The notes under the pieces are model-generated. The model was not told where the DNA came from. It saw only the letters and a program-made list of their open reading frames with translations, and did no database searches. This document shows, one piece after another, positions 16,169 through 24,277 of a DNA stretch of 64,000 bases (the first letter of the stretch is position 1; each line of letters opens with the position of its first letter). Where the stretch lies: assembly GCF_016598575.1 (NCBI RefSeq), contig NZ_CP066801.1, forward strand, positions 4,692,501-4,756,500, given 5' to 3'. The DNA comes from Streptomyces sp. HSG2. GTDB lineage: Bacteria; Actinomycetota; Actinomycetes; Streptomycetales; Streptomycetaceae. Made by a program: the position numbers and the translations under genes.

Positions 16169-17692
16169 GTGATCTCGCCAGCACCGCCGCACGGCGCCCC
16201 GCAGTCGCCCCCCGCCGGGGCTCGCCCCGCCACCGGGCCGGCGGCCGACGAGGGGCTGGCGCGCAGGTTGCGCGCCCTCGCCTGCACGGCGCCCCTGCAC
16301 GACCTGGACGTCCGCAAGGTCAACCTGGCGGGCGAGTACGCGGTCTACGGCATGGCGGAGGTCGCTCTCGCGGCGATCGACCTCGTCACCCTGCACATGG
16401 ACTTCGACACCGGTGCCGACCACGACAGGGTCGTGGCCCGCCTCGTCCCCCGCGTCGCCGCCCAGGCACCCCACCGACCCGGTGTCGAACACGAACGGGT
16501 GGCCCGCTGGGTCCTGGAGAACCTGATCAACGTGGGAAGCGTCGACCGCGGCTTCCGCGCCGTGTACGGCACCTTCGGCCCCGACGGCGACTACACGCGG
16601 CGGGACTACGACTTCAAGCTCGTCGAGGAGGTCCCGGGACCGGGCGGCACGGTCTACCTGCGGACCACCGACGAGGCCGTCAACGTCCTGGTCGGGGCCC
16701 TGGACACCGACGTCACCAGCGCGCAGATCGCCGCCGAGGTGAAGCTGGAGGTGCTGATCAACCGAGGGAGGCTGGCCGATGCCCAACTCGCCGCGGAACA
16801 GGCCCGGTACCGCACCGTGCAGTACTCCGAGACGCTGCGCAGGACGCTCGACGCCACCCGCCGCGACGTGCGCGCGGTGGACTGGCTCGCCACCGTCCCG
16901 GACATGATCGCCGAGGCGCTGGACCACGTCGCCGACCGCTACCGCCACGAGAACGCCATCCTGACCAACATCCGCAAGGCCCGCGACGAGTCGGAGGACC
17001 CCGAACACAAGCGCCGCGCCGCCGAACTCGTCGACATCGTCAAGGACTGCATCCGGCGCCACACCCACCTGCAGTCCAGGTTGTTGGAGGCGGGTCCGCT
17101 CTTCCGCGCCGAGCAGGACCGGCAGTCCTTCGCCGCCCCCTCCACCACGGCGGGGATCGATCTCCACGGACACCTGCTCACCCCGATCCTCCCGTTGCCC
17201 GTGGAGCGGGCCCGTCGTGTCACCGACGCCTTCTTCGCCCGCGGAACCGGAGCGAGACCCCCCGCGTCCGTGCGCGTCGCCGACCTCGTCGACCTGTTGC
17301 TCTCGCCGCCGCTGGAACGCGAGCACCTCGGCGCCGAGATGCCCGAGGCCGACCTCGTCGCCACGCCCGACGACAGCCGGTTCGACGAGCGGCAACTCGC
17401 CATGGCCCGGGAACTGCTCCATCTGCCGCCCGACGCCCCCAGGCGGCTGTCCGGGCTGCTGGCCGAAGCACGTGCCCGAGACGCCGAACTGCCCTACCTG
17501 GTCGTCCTGCTGGCCGTCCACGCGGCCAGCCCTCCCATCGGCACCGCCCACCGGCAGGGCGATGGCGAATTGCTGTTCGCCGTGGACGACGGCACCGAAC
17601 TGGACGACCCCGAGTTCGGCGGCGCCGACCTCCTCGTCGGCACCGCGATCCTGACCGAGACGACACCGGACGACCGCCGGGAGGCGGCGTGA
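16169..17692 (+). CDS. JetA/MksF-like (kleisin position) protein of an SMC-type operon
   Basis: The 507-residue protein is the first of three genes ending in a giant SMC-like ATPase. By size, position and mostly helical composition it corresponds to the kleisin-type subunit (MukF, MksF or JetA) of condensin-like complexes. A helical N-terminal part (YAVYGMAEVALAAIDLVTLHMDF) is followed by long helices in the middle, such as QARYRTVQYSETLRRTLDATRRD, and an acidic C terminus. No enzymatic motif is seen. The GTG at 16169 was chosen because a -10 hexamer ends seven bases upstream; an ATG at 16136 would lie before the promoter. The assignment rests on operon architecture, not on clear sequence identity. 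Confidence 0.6.
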   Translation: MISPAPPHGAPQSPPAGARPATGPAADEGLARRLRALACTAPLHDLDVRKVNLAGEYAVYGMAEVALAAIDLVTLHMDFDTGADHDRVVARLVPRVAAQAPHRPGVEHERVARWVLENLINVGSVDRGFRAVYGTFGPDGDYTRRDYDFKLVEEVPGPGGTVYLRTTDEAVNVLVGALDTDVTSAQIAAEVKLEVLINRGRLADAQLAAEQARYRTVQYSETLRRTLDATRRDVRAVDWLATVPDMIAEALDHVADRYRHENAILTNIRKARDESEDPEHKRRAAELVDIVKDCIRRHTHLQSRLLEAGPLFRAEQDRQSFAAPSTTAGIDLHGHLLTPILPLPVERARRVTDAFFARGTGARPPASVRVADLVDLLLSPPLEREHLGAEMPEADLVATPDDSRFDERQLAMARELLHLPPDAPRRLSGLLAEARARDAELPYLVVLLAVHAASPPIGTAHRQGDGELLFAVDDGTELDDPEFGGADLLVGTAILTETTPDDRREAA

Positions 17693-17750
17693 CCGACCCC
17701 CTGCGCGCCTCCCGCGCCCGTACGTCACCGCGCACCGAGGAACGACCCAA

Positions 17751-18626
17751 GTGACCGAGCACCTCGACCCGAGCGAGCCCGAGCGCGGTACACCCGCCCC
17801 GGCCGTCACACCCGCCGACGCCGCCGACGCGGCCCGGCTCGTCGCCTGCGGCCTGCAACCCAGGCTGCACCCCGCCCGCGACCAGGAGTACGCCACGCTG
17901 CTCCGTCGCCACCGCGAGGACCCGCCCTTCGCCCGGCTCGCCGACGCGGTCGCGGCCGGACTGGGTCTGGTCGTGCTGGAGGTGTCCGCCCGCGCCGGCA
18001 TGGTGGTGACCGCCGCTGAGGACTCGGTCTTCGCCGTCCGCATGGGCGACTACGCGCGCAGAGCCGGGTCGGACTCCGCCGACCGGTTCCTGCACGGACT
18101 GGCTCATCTCGCCGCGGCCGCCATGGCCTTTCCTCGCCCCGAGGACCTCGCCGACGACGGCTACGTCGGACGTGTCACCGTCACCGGCGTCGACGCCTTC
18201 GTCCGCCAGGCATGCCGCCGCCTGGAGGAACGGGCCGCCGAACGGGGCGAGAACACCGACCCCGCCAGTGACGCCCCGGGGTTGGAGGCCGCCTGGCGGG
18301 TCTGGTCCAGACGCGGTGCGACCGGCGCCACCAAGGACGCCCGCCGCCTGCCCGGCTCCACCACCGGGATCATCGGCAAGGCCGTCACCTTCCTCACCGA
18401 GTCCGGGTTCCTCCAGCGCGCCGGAGACGACCACGGTGGCACCTACCGAACGACACCCCGTTACCAACTCCAAGTGCGTGACATGGCCGGCTCCGCCGCC
18501 CTGTCCGAGCTGCTGAGTCTGGGCGTCGTCCCGGTCGCGGACGGCAAGGCTACCCTGCTGCCGGCCCCGGAGGACGGGGACCACGCCCTCGCCCCGGGCG
18601 CCGCGCTGCCCTTCCACTCCCTGTGA
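17751..18626 (+). CDS. JetB/MksE-like protein of an SMC-type operon
   Basis: This 291-residue protein sits between the kleisin-like gene and the SMC-like ATPase, the place of MukE, MksE or JetB. Its C-terminal half ends with a winged-helix-like pattern (VTFLTESGFLQRAG ... TYRTTPRYQLQVRDMA), similar in style to the tandem winged helices of that family. The N-terminal 30 residues are acidic and probably flexible. GTG 17751 is the only good start, 58 bases after the preceding stop. The gene order A-B-C and similar spacing of about 60 bases indicate one transcript. Confidence 0.6.
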   Translation: MTEHLDPSEPERGTPAPAVTPADAADAARLVACGLQPRLHPARDQEYATLLRRHREDPPFARLADAVAAGLGLVVLEVSARAGMVVTAAEDSVFAVRMGDYARRAGSDSADRFLHGLAHLAAAAMAFPRPEDLADDGYVGRVTVTGVDAFVRQACRRLEERAAERGENTDPASDAPGLEAAWRVWSRRGATGATKDARRLPGSTTGIIGKAVTFLTESGFLQRAGDDHGGTYRTTPRYQLQVRDMAGSAALSELLSLGVVPVADGKATLLPAPEDGDHALAPGAALPFHSL

Positions 18627-18686
18627 ACACGTCCCCGACCGACGCCCCCATCCACGCCTCCCCGGAAACCGACGAGAGCCCCCACC

Positions 18687-21600
18687 ATGTACGAGCTGTC
18701 CCGGGTCCGCCTCTACTCCATCGGCCCCGCGGGCGCGCGCTACGCCGATACCGTGCTCGATCTGCGCGGCGTGGGCGAATCCGTGCCCGAACCCGCTCCC
18801 ACCCAGGCGGAGTTCTTCGAGGAGGAGCCCCTCGGCCCCCCTCGGCGTCCCGCCCCCGCCGGAGTCCTCTTCCTGGAGAACGGCGGCGGTAAATCCGTCC
18901 TGCTCAAACTGATCTTCTCGGTGATGCTGCCCGGCCACCGCAACACCCTGGGCGGGGCCAGCTCCGGCGTCCTGCGCAAGTTCCTGCTCGCCGACGACTG
19001 CGGCCACGTCGCCCTGGAATGGCAGCACGTGCGGACCGGCGCCTGTGTCGTCGTGGGCAAGGTCAGCGAGTGGCGTGGACGTCAGGTCTCGCAGGATCCG
19101 AGGAAGTTCGCCGAGACCTGGTACTCCTTCCGCCCCGGCCCCGGCATGACGCTGGACGGCCTCCCCGTCGCGGAGGCCACCGCCGCGAGCGCGGCCTCGC
19201 AGGGTGCCTCCGGGGCCCGAGGACGGCGTCGCACCATGAAGGGCTTCCGGGACGCCCTGACCGAGGCCGGAAAGACCTACCCCCACCTCGACGTGCACTT
19301 CGAGGAGGTCCACGAACGATGGACCGAGCACCTCGGCGACCTCGGCCTCGACCCGGAACTCTTCCGCTACCAGCGAGAGATGAACGCCGACGAGGGAGAG
19401 GCCGCCGGCCTCTTCGCGGTGAAGAAGGACTCCGACTTCACCGACCTGCTGCTCCGTGCCGTCACCGACACCCGCGACACCGACGGACTGGCGGACCTGG
19501 TCAGCGGCTTCGGCGGCAAGCTGGGCAGACGGGCCGAGTTGATCGCCGAACGGGACTTCACGGCCGGCGCGGCGGACCTGCTCCACCGCGTCGTCGAGGG
19601 CACCGCGACCCGCTCTCGGGCCAGGGAGGTGCACACCGCGGCCGAGCGCCGCACCGGCACACTGGCACGTCGGCTCTCCCTGCGCGGGGCGACCGAGCGC
19701 GGCAGGGCCGCGGACCTCGCCGATCGACTGTCCACCGCCGCGACAGCCGTCACCGACGCCGAGACGGCCCGTGAGCAGGCCGCCCGCACGGTCGACGAAC
19801 TCGCCTATCGGCACGCCTCCCTCGCGTTGGCCGCCGCCGAACGCGCCGCCGCCGCGCAGAAGCGCGAGCTCGCCGACGCCCGCACCCTCCACGCGGCGTG
19901 GCAGGCCGCGGAGTCGGTCCTGCGCCACCGCGCCTCCGCCGACCGGGTCGCCCGGGTCGCCGCCGCGATCCGCGAGGCCGAGCGGGACGCCGCGCCCGCT
20001 CTCGCGGCGCGCACCAGCGCCGCCGTCGCGCTCGTCCGCTCCCTGCACGCCGCCGCCGTCGACGCCGAGTCCCAGGCGGACACCGAGGAGCACCGGTCCG
20101 CCGCGCTCCAGGAGGCCGCCGACGCCGCCCACCGGGCCGCCACCACCGCCGCCACCGAGGCCGAGCGCGCCCGAAGCGAGATCGGGCACCTGGGCCAACG
20201 GCTGGCGGAGGTGGAGCGGGAGACCGCCGAGGCGGTCCGCGCCGGCTGGCTCGACGACAGCGCGCCGGACGCCGACCCGGCGCGGGCCGCCCTCGCCGCG
20301 AGCGACGCCGAGCGCGCCGCCCGGGCGGCCTGGGACACCGCTCGCGAGGCCGCCGAGGCCGCGGCCGGGCGGGCCCGCGAGGCGGCGGGCGCGGAGACCC
20401 GGGCCGAGCTGGCGGCCGCCCGCGCCGCCGACGCGGCCCGCTCCGCCGTCCGCGCGCACGAGGACGAGCGCGACACGGCGGCCACGCTGGCCGCGGAGGA
20501 ACGCCTGGTCGAGTTGGTCGGTCCCGGCCACGACGCGTCGCGGACCGAGATCCCGCAACCGCGCCGGCCCGACGCGGTGGGTTCCTCGTCGGAGGAGTCG
20601 GGCCTCGCGTCGTCGGGGGCTGCCCTCACCCCCGAAGAGCTGGACCGCTGCGCAGACACCGTCCGCGACGTTCTGGAGGAGGCCGTCTCCGCGTCCGAAC
20701 GGCAGCTGTTCGAGCTGCGCACCGCCGCGGTCGACGACTCCCGAATCCTCGGCGCGCTCGGCGATGGAGGGCTGCTCCCTCCCGGCCCCGACGTTCTGGC
20801 CACCGTCGAGTTCCTCGGAGAGCAGGGCATCCCGGCGCTCCCGGGCTGGCGCTACCTGGCGCAGGCCGTCGACCCCGCCGACCACGCCAGGGTTCTGACG
20901 ACCCGTGCCCATCTCGTCGACGGCGTGATCATCACCGACCCGGCGGCCCACGCCAGGGCGCGGCGGGCACTCGACGAAGCCGCGCTGCTGCCCCGCAGCG
21001 CCGTAGCCGTCGGGACCGCCGAGGCGCTCCTGGCGCCGCCGGCATCCTCGGACGATCCCGACACGGGGGTGTTCCTCGTGCCCCCGAACCCAGCCATGCA
21101 CGACGAACTCGCCGCCGATCAGGAGAGGCGGGAGCTGCGGGCCCGGACGGCCCGGCGGGACGAGGAGATCCGCGCCCTGGCCGCCCGGCTCTCCGTCGAT
21201 CGTCGTCTCGCCGCCCGCCTCGCCTCCTGGCGCACCGCATGCCCGCCGGGCCGGCTGGCCGAACTGGCCGAGTCGGCGGAGCGGGCCCGTCGGAGCGCCG
21301 CCGAGAGCGAGGCGGCCCTGGCCCACGCCCGCTCGGAACGGGCCGAGGCGGAGGAGATCGCCCGGGAGACCTCCCGGACACGGGACGAGCGGCAGGAGGC
21401 CGCCCAGCGGGCCCGCAGGGCCGCGGACGCCCTCGCCGGCCTCGCCCACCGACTTCGCGAACGGGAGGCGTGGCGGACGCGGGCGCGTGAGGCGGCAGAG
21501 GAGGCCACCGAGGCGGAGCGCCGTGCCCGGTCCTGTCTGGAACGGGCACGCGCCGCGGACGAGGACCGCCGCGCCGCCCAGCGCGCCGCCGACGATGCCC

Positions 21601-23327
21601 GCCGCACCGCCCGCGCGTTGCGGGCGGAGCGCGCCGAGATCGCCGGAGCGCCCGACGACGTGCCCGAGGGCGACACGCCGAGGCCCGCCGGCGCGCTGCC
21701 CGCGTTGCGCGAGGCGTACCGCGCCGCTTCCCACCTGTACGAGAAGGTGGGTGTCGGAGCCGACCTCCGAGCCGAGCAGGCTCGCGCGGAGAGCGACGAG
21801 ACGGCGGCCCGGGCGGAATCGGATCGCCTCTCCACCAAGGTCCGTACCCGGGCGGAGCGGCTGCTGGAGTCCCCGGAGGGGTCCGACGGACCCTCTCGAC
21901 AGGCCGCGGCGGCCCGCGCCGAGGAGCTGGTGCACCTGCTGGAGGCCAGGATGTCCGGCGCCAGCGAGCGACTCGGCAGGCTGCGCGGCGACGCCGAACG
22001 GCTGGCACCCTCCGGCGGCGACGCCCACACCGAACTGCCCCAGGGGCTCGTCCCGCGCGACGCGGACCACGCGCGGACCCTGCTGCGGGGCGCCACGGCG
22101 GAACTCGCCTCGCGGGAAGCCGAGTCGGCCGAGGCTCACGAGGCGCACGTCGCGCTGGGTGACGCCCACCGCGCCGCCGAGGACGCCGCCGGCGGCTTCG
22201 AGGAGATCGCCGCCATGCTCCGTGACCTACTGCGTGATCACCCCGACCACGACGAGCGACCGGCCCCCGAGCCCTACCCCGACGGCATCGAGGAGGCGCG
22301 CCGCGCCGCGGCGGAGGCCCGCAGGGCGTTGCGGGGGTGCGCCGCCGACCTGTCCGCGGCCGACTCCGCGCTGCGTGACGCCTGCGACGTCCTCGTCCGG
22401 CATGCCAACTCCAGTCGATACGAGCAGGTCCGCACGCCGGCCAGGCAGCAGATCCGCGAGCTGCCGGCCGCCACGCTCCCCGACCACGCCCAGCCCTGGG
22501 CCGACGCCTTCGCCCCGCGCCTGCGGGTGCTCACGGACGAGTTGGCGCAACTGGACCGCAACCGCGAATCGATCGTGGACCGACTCAGGGGGCTCGTCGA
22601 GTCCGCCCTGGCCACGCTGCGCTCCGCGCAACGACTGTCCCGCCTGCCGGAGGGCCTCGGTGAGTGGTCCGGACAGGAGTTCCTCCGTGTCCGCTTCGAG
22701 GAGCCCGACCAGGCCACGCTCACCGAGCGGCTGGAAGAGGTCGTGGACGACGCGACACGTGCGGCCGTGCGCGCCAACTCGGACCTACGGCGTGACGGCA
22801 TGTCCCTGTTGCTGCGCGGTGTCGCCGCCGCCCTGCGCCCCAAGGGCGTCGCCGTCGAGATCCTCAAACCGGACGCCGTGTTGCGCGCCGAGCGCGTCCC
22901 GGTGGGACAGATGGGCGACGTCTTCTCCGGCGGCCAACTGCTCACCGCGGCCATCGCCCTCTACTGCACGATGGCCGCGCTGCGCAGCAACGATCGGGGA
23001 CGCGACCGACACCGCCACGCCGGCACGCTCTTCCTGGACAACCCGATCGGCCGGGCCAACGCCACCTACCTGTTGGAGCTCCAACGGGCCGTCGCCGACG
23101 CCCTGGGCGTCCAACTCCTCTACACCACCGGCCTCTTCGACACGACGGCGCTGGCCGAGTTCCCCCTGGTCATCAGGCTGCGCAACGACGCCGACCTGCG
23201 TGCGGGACTCAAGTACATTCAGGTGGAGGAGCACTTGCGACCGGGCCTGCCGAGCCAGGCCGACGGCGACGGCCGCACGACGCACGGCGAGATCACGGCG
23301 ACCCGCGTGTTCAAGCGGCCCGGCTGA
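18687..23327 (+). CDS. SMC-like ATPase (MukB/MksB/JetC type), 1546 residues
   Basis: The protein has the full layout of a condensin-type SMC ATPase: an N-terminal head with P-loop LENGGGKS (Lys69), a coiled coil of several hundred residues rich in Ala, Arg and Glu, a globular hinge at about 655-805 (GIPALPGWRYLAQAVDPADHA ... LVPPNPAMHDELAAD), a returning coiled coil, and a C-terminal head. The ABC signature is FSGGQ (1413-1417) and the Walker B strand is LFLDNP (Asp1451). The residue after Asp1451 is Asn1452, where most SMC proteins have a catalytic glutamate. The glycine that normally opens the P-loop is also replaced, by Leu63. It probably extrudes or entraps DNA together with the two preceding gene products. 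No JetD-like nuclease gene follows. Confidence 0.8.
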   Translation: MYELSRVRLYSIGPAGARYADTVLDLRGVGESVPEPAPTQAEFFEEEPLGPPRRPAPAGVLFLENGGGKSVLLKLIFSVMLPGHRNTLGGASSGVLRKFLLADDCGHVALEWQHVRTGACVVVGKVSEWRGRQVSQDPRKFAETWYSFRPGPGMTLDGLPVAEATAASAASQGASGARGRRRTMKGFRDALTEAGKTYPHLDVHFEEVHERWTEHLGDLGLDPELFRYQREMNADEGEAAGLFAVKKDSDFTDLLLRAVTDTRDTDGLADLVSGFGGKLGRRAELIAERDFTAGAADLLHRVVEGTATRSRAREVHTAAERRTGTLARRLSLRGATERGRAADLADRLSTAATAVTDAETAREQAARTVDELAYRHASLALAAAERAAAAQKRELADARTLHAAWQAAESVLRHRASADRVARVAAAIREAERDAAPALAARTSAAVALVRSLHAAAVDAESQADTEEHRSAALQEAADAAHRAATTAATEAERARSEIGHLGQRLAEVERETAEAVRAGWLDDSAPDADPARAALAASDAERAARAAWDTAREAAEAAAGRAREAAGAETRAELAAARAADAARSAVRAHEDERDTAATLAAEERLVELVGPGHDASRTEIPQPRRPDAVGSSSEESGLASSGAALTPEELDRCADTVRDVLEEAVSASERQLFELRTAAVDDSRILGALGDGGLLPPGPDVLATVEFLGEQGIPALPGWRYLAQAVDPADHARVLTTRAHLVDGVIITDPAAHARARRALDEAALLPRSAVAVGTAEALLAPPASSDDPDTGVFLVPPNPAMHDELAADQERRELRARTARRDEEIRALAARLSVDRRLAARLASWRTACPPGRLAELAESAERARRSAAESEAALAHARSERAEAEEIARETSRTRDERQEAAQRARRAADALAGLAHRLREREAWRTRAREAAEEATEAERRARSCLERARAADEDRRAAQRAADDARRTARALRAERAEIAGAPDDVPEGDTPRPAGALPALREAYRAASHLYEKVGVGADLRAEQARAESDETAARAESDRLSTKVRTRAERLLESPEGSDGPSRQAAAARAEELVHLLEARMSGASERLGRLRGDAERLAPSGGDAHTELPQGLVPRDADHARTLLRGATAELASREAESAEAHEAHVALGDAHRAAEDAAGGFEEIAAMLRDLLRDHPDHDERPAPEPYPDGIEEARRAAAEARRALRGCAADLSAADSALRDACDVLVRHANSSRYEQVRTPARQQIRELPAATLPDHAQPWADAFAPRLRVLTDELAQLDRNRESIVDRLRGLVESALATLRSAQRLSRLPEGLGEWSGQEFLRVRFEEPDQATLTERLEEVVDDATRAAVRANSDLRRDGMSLLLRGVAAALRPKGVAVEILKPDAVLRAERVPVGQMGDVFSGGQLLTAAIALYCTMAALRSNDRGRDRHRHAGTLFLDNPIGRANATYLLELQRAVADALGVQLLYTTGLFDTTALAEFPLVIRLRNDADLRAGLKYIQVEEHLRPGLPSQADGDGRTTHGEITATRVFKRPG

Positions 23328-23376
23328 TCCCGCCCAGGCCCGACGCCCGGGCGGCCCGGTGCCCGAGGGCGATCGC

Positions 23377-23886
23377 TCACCGGCGCGACAGCCGCTCGGC
23401 CCCGCCGCCGCGAGCGCCGCCCCGGACCCCTTCGCGGGCACCCGGCCCCGCTCCACGCCGCCCCCCGCGCGGTGGACGGGCGGTGCTGCTCGGCGCCGAC
23501 ACCACACCGTGGCGTTGCTTCCAGACCTGACGGGTCACCCACACGTCCAGGACGGCCCACGTCGCCACCACGGTGCCCACCACACCGAGGATCACGGCGG
23601 GGAAGGCCAGCCACGACCCGGCCAGGGCGCAGAACACCGCCACCATCGCCTGGACCAGACTCACGGCGACCACGAGCAGGGCCCGGACGGCGGCGTCGCG
23701 CACCGAGTCGGGAACCCGCGGTGCCCGCGCCGACTCCTCCGTCCACAGGAGCCGGTCGACCGCTCCTCCCCGCTCGGCCGCGAGCCGACCGCGCCCAGGA
23801 ACCTCGCGGCCCTCCGGCGGGTGCGCCCCGCTCACCCGGCGCGCACCGGGCCGCTCCACCGCGTCCACATCCACGTCACTCCCCAC
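23377..23886 (-). CDS. small membrane protein of unknown function
   Basis: The 169-residue protein has two or three hydrophobic stretches in the middle (AAVRALLVVAVSLVQAMVAVFCALAG and FPAVILGVVGTVVATWAVLDVWV). It then has the well-kept motif VTRQVWKQRHGVVSAPSSTAR, and a basic glycine/arginine-rich tail. The GTG at 23886 is preceded by GGAGGAG. It is convergent with the SMC-like operon, with only about 49 bases between the stop codons. I recognise it only as a conserved streptomycete membrane protein. Confidence 0.6.
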   Translation of the reverse strand: MGSDVDVDAVERPGARRVSGAHPPEGREVPGRGRLAAERGGAVDRLLWTEESARAPRVPDSVRDAAVRALLVVAVSLVQAMVAVFCALAGSWLAFPAVILGVVGTVVATWAVLDVWVTRQVWKQRHGVVSAPSSTARPPRGGRRGAGPGAREGVRGGARGGGAERLSRR

Positions 23887-24277
23887 CGCCGGCGGCTCCT
23901 CCGCCTCGTTCGGACCACCGTTTCGCGCGAGGTCGTCCGTCCCGTCGTACGCCCTCCGCGCGGAAGTCACCACCCCGCGATCCGGCGCGCTCCCGCCCCC
24001 GAAGGACGCCGGGTACTCCCCGCGGATTCCCGACACCTTCGGCCGGTGGGGCGTTTTCGGCCAACCCCGGACGGCGGACGCGCGTCGCTCGACCGCCCGC
24101 GCCGCCACGATACGGGGGCGATCGTCCCCGATGTCCGGCCGACCTGCCGCCCGGCGGGGCCGGATACGGCCGGCGACGGTTCCGCCCTGAGCCTTCGGGT
24201 CCCCGCCGGGCCGGTAGTAGGCTCGCGCCGTTTGCTGACGCACGTGCGTCCCCACGGGGCGCGAGGTGGGGGAGGCC
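23887..24277. other. divergent gap upstream of the conservon kinase
   Basis: No gene is evident in these 391 bases. A plus-strand promoter candidate for the kinase, TTCGGG (24194-24199) and TAGGCT (24218-24223) with an 18-base spacer, lies 55 bases before its start. No other signal is clear. Confidence 0.35.

Noticed and set aside
17220..22169. 1649-codon open frame antisense to the SMC-like gene
   Set aside because: It mirrors the codon bias of the GC-rich gene on the other strand, has no domain or start context, and its sequence is low in order. The same explains other long antisense frames, such as 4440-7502 on the plus strand.
23328..24277. A JetD-like nuclease as fourth gene of the SMC-type operon
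   Set aside because: The next frame is a small minus-strand membrane protein with no TOPRIM or DUF3322-like features, and then the conservon starts.
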